From assembly GCA_025453925.1 (NCBI GenBank), contig JALOPK010000182.1, positions 1-6,707 of the forward strand: 6,707 nucleotides of DNA. The letters are read 5' to 3'. The notes under the pieces were generated by a model that saw only the letters and a program-made list of their open reading frames with translations, was not told the origin of the DNA and searched no databases. The DNA is from Candidatus Eiseniibacteriota bacterium (GTDB lineage Bacteria; JAFGKV01). The position numbers and the translations under genes are program-made. This document shows positions 1 through 6,476 of this stretch, one piece after another (positions within the stretch are counted from its first letter, which is position 1; the number at the start of each line of letters is the position of its first letter).

Positions 1-276
1 CCCGGCGATTCCGAGATGCACCGGGTACCGACAGCTCACCTCATACCCGTCTCTGAGGGGGAGGATAAGCAGCGAGCCCGGCTCCAATGCGATGCCGGCG
101 TCGTCGGCAATTTCCTGGATCCTGCGTTCCATTTCGGAAGTCGGGACCCTCACGGCGTTCTGGACGTAGCCGCTGAACTTGCTGTCGAAATCCATCGAAC
201 GCCAGAGTGCGCCGCCCACCGAGTAGAGCAGTGCCAGCACTAAGGCGAGAAAGGCGAATCCACCGAGTCGTTTCAT
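1..276 (-). CDS. Hypothetical membrane-anchored or secreted small protein, C-terminus cut off by the window edge
   Basis: The reading frame is open for 92 codons from an ATG at 276-274 to the left edge. The ATG overlaps the stop of the DUF2142 gene as ATGA, and a clear GGAGGT ribosome site at 283-288 lies 6 nt upstream, so the start is well supported. Residues 5-25 form one hydrophobic segment after a short basic N-terminus (MKR), either a signal anchor or a signal peptide. The part that follows is soluble: a predicted amphipathic helix at about 45-60 (SEMERRIQEIADDAGI), then two likely beta strands at 68-90 (SLLILPLRDGYEVSCRYPV). An N-terminal membrane helix followed by a small alpha/beta domain recalls pilin-like or DUF4845-like small proteins, but I do not recognise the family. 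As the last visible gene of the LptF-LptG-DUF2142 operon, it probably has an envelope-related role; that is inference. Confidence 0.75.
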   Translation of the reverse strand, partial: MKRLGGFAFLALVLALLYSVGGALWRSMDFDSKFSGYVQNAVRVPTSEMERRIQEIADDAGIALEPGSLLILPLRDGYEVSCRYPVHLGIAG

Positions 277-1991
277 TGTAGGACCTCCGCGGCTTTGTCA
301 GCCCACGCAACGAACCTCAGATCACCATCCCTGGGGTTTCCCTCCACGAGACGCACTCCCTCGATGTACGGATCACCCAGGGCGAACCTGAGGGAGAACG
401 TGCCCTCGGGATCCGGATCGGTCACCCGCAGCGAGAAACGAAGCAAGCGACAGCCGGACTTCATGACCGGCGCAAACGAGAACCGAGTATAGCGATCCAC
501 CCTGATGTCCGTCAACGGAAGGGTCGCTTCACGGAACATGCGTCCGGTCGTCTCGTCCTCCAAAACAAGGCGCACGTCGGCGGATCCCCGGGGGTCGCCG
601 CTGAACACCACGTCGATAGCGGCCAGCCCGGGCCGGGAGCACACGAACGTCTGGCCCACTACCGCTCCGCTGGAAAGCGTTTCCAGAACGATTCGATCGG
701 CGTCGCACTGGCGGGCGTCGATCACCAGGTCCGCGGGCCATTCCATCGGCCGGTAGTGCCCGCGGAGCTGCAGAATGCCCGCCGCGTTGCAGGCGGTCGC
801 GGCAACGGCCACGGCCACGGCCATCCCCGGCACGGGGAGCGACCCGATCCCCCTCCCGATCAGGAGCGCAATCACCCCCGTCAGAGGGAAAAGGAAACGC
901 CCCTGCACCTGGTTTGATGACCCCAAGGTCAGCATCCATCCGAACACGGCGGACGCCAGGAGCAGCCATATCGGCACCCACCGGCTGTTGCCCTCATGGC
1001 ACCGAAGGACCCAACCCAGTGTGGCAAGCGCCAACAAGACGGACCAGACCGCCGTGACACCGGTGAGAGGCTTGACATCCATCCAGCCGAACCGGGCCCA
1101 GTAGGATGTCAGCAACTCCGGCACCAACCCCAAGTAGTCCTTGGAGCCCACCTCCGCGACAGGGAGCGTCAGCCTCTGAAGAAGCCCGCGTTGATCACCG
1201 CCGCCGGACCACTGCAGCGTGAGAAACGCGGGCCCCGCCACCGCCAATGCTCCCAGCCCGAACAGCAGGATCAGCAACCTCAGCCGCTTGGGACGAGCCC
1301 CGGCAATGAGAAGAGGCGCCACGGCGAGGTACGGGACCGTGTTGAGCTTCACGCCGATGGCGAGCATACACAACATACCAGAACCACAGGCACATACCGC
1401 CCCCCCTGTCGCCCCCGCGCGCACAAGAAGCCACAGGGCGAGGCTTCCGATCGCCAACGCAAGGCCGTCATTGGTGACCCCGGTTGCCACGAACAGCACC
1501 TGCGGGGTAAGCAGGGCGAGCGCGCCCGCAGCCAGCGCCTGGGCGGGCGAGGCCCGCAGCACCGTCGCGGTCGTGAACACCAACCAGCCGGACACCAGCA
1601 CGAGGCCAAGACCGATGAGCCTGAGCACCAGGACCTGCGACGGCACATCCTCCGATCCCTCGACGACGAATCGGCGGCTACGATCCACGCATCCAAGAAA
1701 GCGCGCCGGGCTGATGCTCCAGGAGATGGGGGGGAGAAGGCGGACGATGCGTGCTGACAGCCAGTAGTAGACCGGAGGCTGTACGGCCTCGTACGTCACC
1801 ACATTGGGAAACACGGGGCAGTCAGCCACCGCGGGCGACCTGCCGAATCGGGCTTCGTATATGATCCGGGCCAGGTGGCTCGGTTCATCGGGCTTCTCGC
1901 CCACTGGTACCACGAGGGCCCACCCCACGCCGAGGGCGGCAGCGGCTGCAAGGCAAAACGCGAAGCCCGCCCTCGCCCGGCATTCCTTCAT
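273..1991 (-). CDS. DUF2142-type polytopic membrane protein (GT-C-like glycosyltransferase) with C-terminal beta-rich domain
   Basis: This is a 572-residue inner-membrane protein. After the first membrane helix (about 10-30) comes the first periplasmic loop with PDEPSHLARI (34-43), then EAVQPPVYYWL (68-78). Further family-like blocks are a hydrophobic helix running into TGVTNDGLALAIG (170-182), SYWARFGWMDVKPL (296-309) and QVQGRFLFPLTG (361-372). These are hallmarks of the DUF2142 family (PF09913), which is related to GT-C glycosyltransferases that use lipid-linked sugar donors. The acidic pair D35/E36 sits where GT-C enzymes carry catalytic acids. About ten hydrophobic segments lie between 10 and 405. 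Residues about 430-572 are not membrane-like and look like a beta-sandwich (VGQTFVCSRPGLAAIDVVF and later strands), probably periplasmic. The ATG at 1991-1989 lies 6 nt after the lptG stop, without a good ribosome site, so initiation is probably coupled. The stop overlaps the next gene as ATGA. The specific sugar and acceptor cannot be told; transfer to an LPS or other envelope glycan is inferred from the neighbours. Confidence 0.85.
   Translation of the reverse strand: MKECRARAGFAFCLAAAAALGVGWALVVPVGEKPDEPSHLARIIYEARFGRSPAVADCPVFPNVVTYEAVQPPVYYWLSARIVRLLPPISWSISPARFLGCVDRSRRFVVEGSEDVPSQVLVLRLIGLGLVLVSGWLVFTTATVLRASPAQALAAGALALLTPQVLFVATGVTNDGLALAIGSLALWLLVRAGATGGAVCACGSGMLCMLAIGVKLNTVPYLAVAPLLIAGARPKRLRLLILLFGLGALAVAGPAFLTLQWSGGGDQRGLLQRLTLPVAEVGSKDYLGLVPELLTSYWARFGWMDVKPLTGVTAVWSVLLALATLGWVLRCHEGNSRWVPIWLLLASAVFGWMLTLGSSNQVQGRFLFPLTGVIALLIGRGIGSLPVPGMAVAVAVAATACNAAGILQLRGHYRPMEWPADLVIDARQCDADRIVLETLSSGAVVGQTFVCSRPGLAAIDVVFSGDPRGSADVRLVLEDETTGRMFREATLPLTDIRVDRYTRFSFAPVMKSGCRLLRFSLRVTDPDPEGTFSLRFALGDPYIEGVRLVEGNPRDGDLRFVAWADKAAEVLQ
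283..288 (-). promoter_or_regulatory. Ribosome binding site of the truncated left-edge gene
   Basis: GGAGGT on the minus strand lies 6 nt before the ATG at 276-274, inside the last codons of the DUF2142 gene. It fixes the start of the left-edge gene and shows that this gene has its own initiation signal as well as the ATGA coupling. Confidence 0.75.
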
Positions 1992-1997
1992 CGGCGG

Positions 1998-3074
1998 CTA
2001 CTTGCGGACACGCGAGAGAATCAGACCTCCCGCCGTCATGAAGACGGCATCGGGAAGCCATGCGGCGACGGTGGGCGGCAGGCCACCGTGATGACCCAGC
2101 GCCTGGCAGGCGCGTACGCACCCAAAGAACGCGAAGCTGATGGCGATGGAGATGCCAAAACTGAGCGCCAGGCCCGAACGCCGCGGTGTGGAGGCGAGCG
2201 GGGCGCCGATGAGCACCATGATGAGGTTGGCCAGGGGGAAGCTGAAGCGAAGTTGCAGTTCTACTTCCTGTTTGGAGGTCGGAAGGCCTGAGGTGCGCAT
2301 GGCGCGGATGAGACGTCGAAGCTCTGGCACACCAAGCTCTTCGGGTTCCTGCGGTTTCTTCAGAAGGTCCGTCGGTGAGGCGGAGAAAGCTGCCGACCTG
2401 AGAATGGTGAAGGCCGCCACGCGTTCATCGGAAGCGCTGAACACGCGCAGGAGGCCAGGGCCCAAGTTCCAGCAGCCTTCGCGGAATTGCGCGCTCTGGC
2501 TATCCACCCTCCAGGCAATGCGTCCGTCATGCTCTGCGATCAGGCCCAGCCCTTCCGCCACGCCTTGTTCGGTGTGAAGGACTGAGATGTGGTAGACAAG
2601 CCCATCGCTTTGGTACACGACGTTCCGTTCGGGCTCGCGGCCGTGGGCGGGCCTGCGGTCGATCTCGAATCGTTTGATGCGGCGTGCGGCAGCGCTCGTC
2701 TCCGGCAGCAGCCATCCCCCACCGACGACAATCAGAATGCTGAGTCCGGCGCCGACGAGCCACAGGGGGAGCAGGAGCCGATACAGGCTGACTCCGCTGG
2801 TCTTCATGGCGACCAGTTCGTTGCTCCTCGCGAGGGATCCCACGGAGAGCATGGAGGCCAGGAGAGCAGCCATGGGCAGGGTCAGAATGATGATGTAGGG
2901 ACACAGACAGAGGTAGTACCGTATCACGCTGCCGAGACGGGCGTCCCGATCGATAAACGTGTCGATATTGTCGAAGATGTCTACGAGCAGGTAGACCACG
3001 ATGAAGCCTGCCAGCGTGATGCCGAGAACGCGTAGGAACTCCCTGCCCAGGTAGCGATCGAATGAGGATATCAC
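1998..3074 (-). CDS. lptG: LptG-like LPS export ABC transporter permease (YjgP/YjgQ family)
   Basis: This 358-residue protein is close to the usual LptG length (about 360). LptG pairs with LptF and the ATPase LptB in the inner membrane to extract lipopolysaccharide and pass it to the LptC/LptA bridge. Three N-terminal membrane helices (about 15-35, 52-78 and 100-122) are followed by a periplasmic beta-jellyroll (about 125-260) and three more helices (about 278-294, 300-320 and 336-354). Family motifs are NELVAMKTSGVS (85-96), the cytoplasmic coupling region after TM2, and LIGAPLASTPRRSGLALSFG (288-307). The chosen start is the GTG at 3074-3072, which overlaps the lptF stop as GTGA and has AGGGG 5 nt upstream; residues 2-10 (ISSFDRYLG) match the conserved N-terminus. 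The frame stays open up to 3203, but that 43-codon extension lies within lptF and is Arg-rich, unlike the family. Assignment as LptG rather than LptF rests on gene order and length. Confidence 0.93.
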   Translation of the reverse strand: MISSFDRYLGREFLRVLGITLAGFIVVYLLVDIFDNIDTFIDRDARLGSVIRYYLCLCPYIIILTLPMAALLASMLSVGSLARSNELVAMKTSGVSLYRLLLPLWLVGAGLSILIVVGGGWLLPETSAAARRIKRFEIDRRPAHGREPERNVVYQSDGLVYHISVLHTEQGVAEGLGLIAEHDGRIAWRVDSQSAQFREGCWNLGPGLLRVFSASDERVAAFTILRSAAFSASPTDLLKKPQEPEELGVPELRRLIRAMRTSGLPTSKQEVELQLRFSFPLANLIMVLIGAPLASTPRRSGLALSFGISIAISFAFFGCVRACQALGHHGGLPPTVAAWLPDAVFMTAGGLILSRVRK

Positions 3075-4417
3075 ATCGTCCCCTGCCGGGCTCCGCCGAA
3101 GGGGCGCCCCTTGGACCCCTTTCGTCCTCTCCGCCGCCAGTCCAGCATGACGACGGCGGCGAGATAGAAGCCCACGGCTCCCACGATCACATTGGCTGCC
3201 CACATCGCGACGGCCGGCGACACGAACCGCCTGTCCGCGAGTTCCTCGCCGCCGATGAGAAACACGTAGTACACGACGAAGAAGACGAGACTGATCCCGA
3301 AGCCGGTACCCATGCCGCCACGCCGTGTGATGATGCCGATGGGAGCACCGATGATCACGAACACGAGGCAGGATGCCGCGACACTGTACTTCTTCTGTAT
3401 CTCCACTGCATAGCGGCTCATATCGCGTCGCTTGTACTCGATGGTCTGGCCTTCATTCTGGAGCTTCATCGAGAAGCGTCGCTCAGCGGCCGGTCCCCAT
3501 GCGGGCTCGGCGGCAAGACCGTCGCCGGGCCACAGTTCCCCCAAAGCAAGCCGCAGGCGGCCATCCGCCATGTCGCCGATGCGTTCTCCCAGAACGGTGA
3601 CTTCCTGTCTGAAGCCCGCGATGCGCTGGCGCATTTCCCCGGAGGTCATTTCGCGGTCGCTCCTGTAGGCGCGCTTCTTCTGTTCGAGGTGCAAATGAAG
3701 GCCAGCCAGGTTGATGCTCGTGGTGCGGAATCGGAGACGGAGATACCGGGCAGGATTGCCCGAGTCCACCTCATGGATCTCTCCATCGTGCAGATGGAGA
3801 GTGAGCATATCCTCGTCGGGCCGTGACTCCAACGTCCCCTTCTCGGCGACGATCGTTCGCGGGCCCGCGCCATCGCCGGCGTCTTCGTACACGGTGACGC
3901 CCCGGAGTTCGCCCGTTGCCTCGTCTTCCGATCGGATCAGGATGTGATATCCCGGGAAATCATCGATGAACACCCCTGCGCGGATGTGCACCGCCGGTTT
4001 CTTTCTGCTGATATCCGAATAGAGGGCGGCGTACTCGTGGTTCACCTGCGGTAGGACCGCATTGTTGAAATACATCATCGCGCCTGACAGAATCGCCGCG
4101 CCGCACATGGCCGGTCCCAGAAGACGACCGAGGCTAATTCCGCTGGTACGCACCGCGGTGGTCTCGTTGTCAGCGCTCAGTCTGCCGAAAGCCATCAGAG
4201 TCGCGACCAGCGTTGACATGGGCACAGTGAGTGCGAACGTGAACGGCAGCATCAGCAGGAGGAGGCGCGTGACCGCCCACAGAGGCACCCCCCGTCCGAG
4301 GAGGAGGTCGAACACCTTCAGGAGGTGGTTCATGATCAGGATGAAGGTCAGGACGGTCAACGACCCAATGAAGGGAAGCAGCAACTCCCGGAGGACGTAC
4401 TTGTCGAGTACGCGCAC
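3071..4417 (-). CDS. lptF: LptF-like LPS export ABC transporter permease, long form (YjgP/YjgQ family)
   Basis: This 448-residue protein is the partner permease of LptG in the LptB2FG exporter. Membrane helices lie at about 13-35, 52-76, 98-119, 346-362, 371-389 and 402-424. The coupling motif NETTAVRTSGIS is at 84-95, and the C-terminal family block around VIIGAPIGIITRRGGMGTGF (354-373) is followed by FLIGGEELADRR (386-397). The jellyroll spans about 125-245. It is some 80 residues longer than E. coli LptF. The extra length is mainly a charged helical stretch at about 246-340 between jellyroll and TM4 (including EMRQRIAGFRQEVTVLGERI), plus a basic cytoplasmic tail (WRRRGRKGSKGR). Long LptF versions like this occur in non-proteobacterial diderms. 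The start is GTG at 4417-4415, giving RVLDKYVLRELLLP, which fits the family start. No Shine-Dalgarno is visible, and the upstream gene ends only 3 nt before and in the same frame, so initiation probably depends on coupling. LptB, LptC and LptA are not in this window. Confidence 0.93.
   Translation of the reverse strand: MRVLDKYVLRELLLPFIGSLTVLTFILIMNHLLKVFDLLLGRGVPLWAVTRLLLLMLPFTFALTVPMSTLVATLMAFGRLSADNETTAVRTSGISLGRLLGPAMCGAAILSGAMMYFNNAVLPQVNHEYAALYSDISRKKPAVHIRAGVFIDDFPGYHILIRSEDEATGELRGVTVYEDAGDGAGPRTIVAEKGTLESRPDEDMLTLHLHDGEIHEVDSGNPARYLRLRFRTTSINLAGLHLHLEQKKRAYRSDREMTSGEMRQRIAGFRQEVTVLGERIGDMADGRLRLALGELWPGDGLAAEPAWGPAAERRFSMKLQNEGQTIEYKRRDMSRYAVEIQKKYSVAASCLVFVIIGAPIGIITRRGGMGTGFGISLVFFVVYYVFLIGGEELADRRFVSPAVAMWAANVIVGAVGFYLAAVVMLDWRRRGRKGSKGRPFGGARQGTM
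3080..3084 (-). promoter_or_regulatory. Ribosome binding site deciding the lptG GTG start
   Basis: AGGGG on the minus strand lies 5 nt before the GTG at 3074-3072, within the last codons of lptF. Together with the GTGA overlap it supports this start over the upstream ATG at 3203. Confidence 0.55.
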
Positions 4418-4420
4418 GGC

Positions 4421-5485
4421 TCAGGCGACGGTCGTGAGGAGATAGGAACGGGATCCGAGCCCGATGGCCTCCCCTCGCGCCAGTTGGTGCGTCGGGTCGA
4501 TCTGGGGGTAGCTCCATGCCGGGAGGGGCCGGCCGGTTCGATCCCTGATCAGGTCCAGCGTCGCCTGGTCAACGGCGACTGGGTCCTGGGACGCGAGGAT
4601 GCCGATATCGGGGAACAGCGGCGGGCCGGGATCATCCAGACAGTCGCAGTCCTTGGTGACGCGGAGAGCGATCGACACGTGGAGGAAACGATCCTGTCGG
4701 CCGGAAACCACCGCCAGGGCATGATCTGCGATACGCTCCTGCAGGGATGCGCTGGAAGCCTTCCAGTCAAACCCGACTGCCCCGACCCGACACATGGCGA
4801 GGCACTCCCCGCACCCGGTGCATGCCGCCACGTCGATGGATGCCACCGCGGCCACGGTGATGGCATCGGCAGGACACCATTTGGCGCACTCCCCGCAGGC
4901 GATGCACGTGGATTTCCGGATGAAGGGCTTTGACACGGAGTGCATCGAAAGCTTGCCTTTCCGGGACGAGAGGCCCATGCCTAGGCTCTTCATCACCCCT
5001 CCAAAGCCCGTGCCGAGGTGACCCGTGGCGTGGGCGAGAACCACGAAAAAGTCGGCCCTGCGGGCCATGCCCGCGACCGCGACGGGGTGCGGCCCGCACG
5101 CCGGTACGGAAATCAGTTCCTCGTCCGTGCCGCGAAGTCCGTCAGCCACGATGAACGGCGCCCCGGCTTCTTCGATGGAGTATCCGTGTTCATGCGCCAG
5201 GGTAACGTGATTCACCGCATCGTCACGGCGGGACTTGTAGAGGACGCAGGTATCGGTGAAGAACGGGTGAGCGCCCGCGGATGCCGCTTCCCGCGCGGCG
5301 ACTGCGGCGAGTTCCCTGCCGAGGAAGGGTCGTTTCGCCGTCTCGCCCACGTGAACCTTGATGGCCACCAGATCGCCCCGCCGGAAGGCAGTCGCCGCCC
5401 CGGCTGCATGCAGGAGGGTCCGCATGCTCTTCTGGCAGTGCTCGGGAGTGTCGGCCGTGGCAGGGGTGAACCATACGGTGCTCAT
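4421..5485 (-). CDS. DUF362 domain protein with two 4Fe-4S ferredoxin motifs
   Basis: This is a 354-residue, apparently cytoplasmic protein with no signal peptide or membrane helix. The DUF362 part starts with IKVHVGE (42-48) and TDTCVLYKSRRDDAVNHVTLA (78-97 region), followed by HLGTGFGGVMKSLGMGLSSR (156-175) and GKLSMHS (177-183). A bacterial-type 2[4Fe-4S] insert follows: C194, C197, C200, C204 (CIACGECAKWCP) and C222, C225, C228, C232 (CTGCGECLAMCR). The second motif ends in Arg rather than Pro. The C-terminal part resumes DUF362 with KDCDC (278-282), PDIGILASQDPVAVDQA (292-308) and a QLARGEAIGLGS stretch. The family is widespread but has no settled biochemical role; electron transfer or sensing through the clusters is expected. 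The start is the ATG at 5485-5483, placed 6 nt after a perfect AAAGGAGGTG. An upstream in-frame GTG (5503) precedes that ribosome site and is rejected. It is the first gene of the lptFG operon. Its TGA is followed by one codon and then the lptF GTG in the same frame. Confidence 0.92.
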   Translation of the reverse strand: MSTVWFTPATADTPEHCQKSMRTLLHAAGAATAFRRGDLVAIKVHVGETAKRPFLGRELAAVAAREAASAGAHPFFTDTCVLYKSRRDDAVNHVTLAHEHGYSIEEAGAPFIVADGLRGTDEELISVPACGPHPVAVAGMARRADFFVVLAHATGHLGTGFGGVMKSLGMGLSSRKGKLSMHSVSKPFIRKSTCIACGECAKWCPADAITVAAVASIDVAACTGCGECLAMCRVGAVGFDWKASSASLQERIADHALAVVSGRQDRFLHVSIALRVTKDCDCLDDPGPPLFPDIGILASQDPVAVDQATLDLIRDRTGRPLPAWSYPQIDPTHQLARGEAIGLGSRSYLLTTVA

Positions 5486-5490
5486 GCGCG

Positions 5491-5500
5491 CACCTCCTTT
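5491..5500 (-). promoter_or_regulatory. Strong Shine-Dalgarno of the DUF362 gene, sets its start
   Basis: AAAGGAGGTG on the minus strand is near-perfectly complementary to the 16S rRNA 3' end and lies 5 nt before the ATG at 5485-5483. It rules out the GTG at 5503 as the start and marks the entry point of the five-gene operon. Confidence 0.85.
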
Positions 5501-5508
5501 CACGGAGT

Positions 5509-5537
5509 GAGCAACGCATGCGAGCCTGGGATGTCAA
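5509..5537 (-). promoter_or_regulatory. Possible sigma-70-type promoter for the minus-strand lpt operon
   Basis: A perfect -35 hexamer TTGACA occupies 5537-5532 on the minus strand. At 17 bp spacing the -10 position reads TTGCTC (5514-5509), a poor match to TATAAT. Position and orientation suit transcription of the DUF362-lptFG operon with a short leader. Copies of the palindrome GCATGC abut the -35 (5538-5543) and lie in the spacer (5516-5521). The weak -10 keeps confidence low; an activator-dependent promoter or another sigma factor is possible. Confidence 0.28.
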
Positions 5538-5551
5538 GCATGCCGAGCGGA

Positions 5552-5581
5552 TTGCCGGGCAGGCGATGTGCCGTGTATCTT
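5552..5581 (+). promoter_or_regulatory. Possible sigma-70-type promoter for the tatT-dctP unit
   Basis: TTGCCG (5552-5557) and TATCTT (5576-5581) are 18 bp apart, each matching 4 of 6 consensus bases. They lie about 50 bp before the GTG start of the TatT-like gene, which would give a leader of some 40 nt. This is the best plus-strand pair I found in the divergent region, but such pairs arise by chance. Confidence 0.3.
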
Positions 5582-5619
5582 GCCGCCTCATACTCTGACC
5601 ATATGGATGACCAAACCCC

Positions 5620-5627
5620 GGGGGTGA
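5620..5627 (+). promoter_or_regulatory. Ribosome binding site of the TatT-like gene
   Basis: GGGGGTGA ends 3 nt before the GTG at 5631, so the G-run has about 6 nt of spacing to the start. It is a moderate match to the anti-Shine-Dalgarno. The G-run is half of a CCCCGGGG palindrome (5616-5623), which could pair locally and lower initiation. An in-frame TGA at 5625-5627 shows the gene cannot begin further upstream. Confidence 0.5.
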
Positions 5628-5630
5628 GTC

Positions 5631-6476
5631 GTGCGACCACTGCTGTGTGTGCTTCTGATGGCGGGAGGGTGTGCTGCGCCCGTAGGCATGACCATGCGCA
5701 GCATGATCCCCGTGCTCGAGGAGATGGAGGCCGCCGTCAACACAACGAGCGACCTGGAGATCTTGCGGCAAGGGCTCCCCAGCGGCATGCTGATGGTGGA
5801 GGGCCTCGCCCGCAGGCGGCCGACCGATGCCCGCGTCTGCCTTCTCGCAGCCAAGTTGTATTCCGCGTACGCCATGGCGTTCACGGACACCGATGATCTT
5901 CGCGCCCATGCGCTCTTCGAAAGAGCCCGGGACCACGGTCTGGCGGCGATCAGGGGAGGATCGACGCTGCGGGCGGGGACGTTCGCCGCCGCTGAACAAA
6001 CCATCTCCCGGTTCGGAAAACGAGATGTTCCTCTCCTGTTCTGGACCGCCCAGGCATGGGCGTCGGCGATCCGCCTCGGGCTTGACGACCCCAGGAATCA
6101 GGCCGATCTGGCCCGGGTCGAAGCGATGATGAACCGCGTGGTGGCCCTAGACGAGACGTTCTACTATGGCGGAGCCCATCTGTTCAAGGGCGTGCTGCTC
6201 GGCGCAAAGCCACCTCCCGCCGGCGGCGACCCGGATGCCGCCATCGCGGAAATGGAGACTGCATTTTCCATTGCGGGCGGGCACTCACTGCTGCCGCTTT
6301 TCTACCAGGCGAGCCTCCACGCCTCGATACCGGGCAGCGAGGAGCAAGCAAGGCGCACCGTCGCCCGAATCCTCGACGACGACGGGACACACCCCGAAGA
6401 ACTCACCCTCACCAACGCCATCGCCGTGTCCAAGGCGGAACGGCTGCTGGAAATGCTGCGAGAGGAAGAAGAATGA
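5631..6476 (+). CDS. TatT-like lipoprotein, TRAP transporter T-component (TPR-type partner of the solute-binding protein)
   Basis: This 281-residue protein has a short lipoprotein-type signal (MRPLLCVLLMAGGC, lipid-accepting Cys14; the lipobox A-G-G-C lacks the usual Leu at -3). The mature part is almost all helix and fits the TAtT family (PF16811), whose model is Treponema pallidum Tp0956. In that system a TPR-containing lipoprotein trimer binds the TRAP solute-binding protein. Family-like blocks are LLAAKLYSAYAMAF (71-84), HALFERARDHGLAAI (93-107), ALDETFYYGGAHLFKGVLLG (172-191), PPPAGGDPDAAIAEMETAF (194-212) and the C-terminal LTNAIAVSKAERLLEML (260-276). The length is near the family norm. 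The GTG start is the first possible one after the in-frame TGA at 5625; the ATG at 5658 would leave too short a signal. The stop overlaps the downstream DctP-like gene as ATGA, which strongly supports the TatT call. It probably sits in the periplasm, anchored in a membrane, and helps load or pass hydrophobic ligands; that part is inferred from the Treponema work. Confidence 0.85.
   Translation: MRPLLCVLLMAGGCAAPVGMTMRSMIPVLEEMEAAVNTTSDLEILRQGLPSGMLMVEGLARRRPTDARVCLLAAKLYSAYAMAFTDTDDLRAHALFERARDHGLAAIRGGSTLRAGTFAAAEQTISRFGKRDVPLLFWTAQAWASAIRLGLDDPRNQADLARVEAMMNRVVALDETFYYGGAHLFKGVLLGAKPPPAGGDPDAAIAEMETAFSIAGGHSLLPLFYQASLHASIPGSEEQARRTVARILDDDGTHPEELTLTNAIAVSKAERLLEMLREEEE
6461..6466 (+). promoter_or_regulatory. 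Ribosome binding site of the DctP-like gene
   Basis: AGAGGA lies 6 nt before the ATG at 6473, within the last codons of the TatT-like gene. It supports the ATGA-overlapping start. Confidence 0.5.

Noticed and set aside
996-1757. Long plus-strand open frame (253 codons) opposite the DUF2142 gene
   Set aside because: Its product is rich in Arg, Gln, Gly and Pro with no recognisable domain, and it is fully antisense to a well-supported membrane protein. Such frames are common in GC-rich DNA.
3075-3203. A longer lptG starting at the ATG at 3203 (43 extra codons)
   Set aside because: The extension lies inside lptF, is Arg- and Gly-rich and unlike the family N-terminus. The GTG overlapping the lptF stop, with AGGGG upstream, gives the expected start.
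3062-3826. Long plus-strand open frame (254 codons) opposite lptF
   Set aside because: It is antisense to a clear LptF, with His/Asp-rich low-complexity composition and no family features.
5486-5503. The GTG at 5503 as start of the DUF362 gene
   Set aside because: It lies just upstream of the near-perfect AAAGGAGGTG, which instead points to the ATG at 5485.
5018-5896. Plus-strand open frame of 292 codons crossing the divergent control region
   Set aside because: It runs antisense through the DUF362 gene and then out of frame through the TatT-like gene, with no domain and no ribosome site.
5223-5999. Minus-strand open frame of 258 codons over the tatT and DUF362 starts
   Set aside because: It conflicts with both supported genes and has Arg/His/Pro-rich shadow-type composition.
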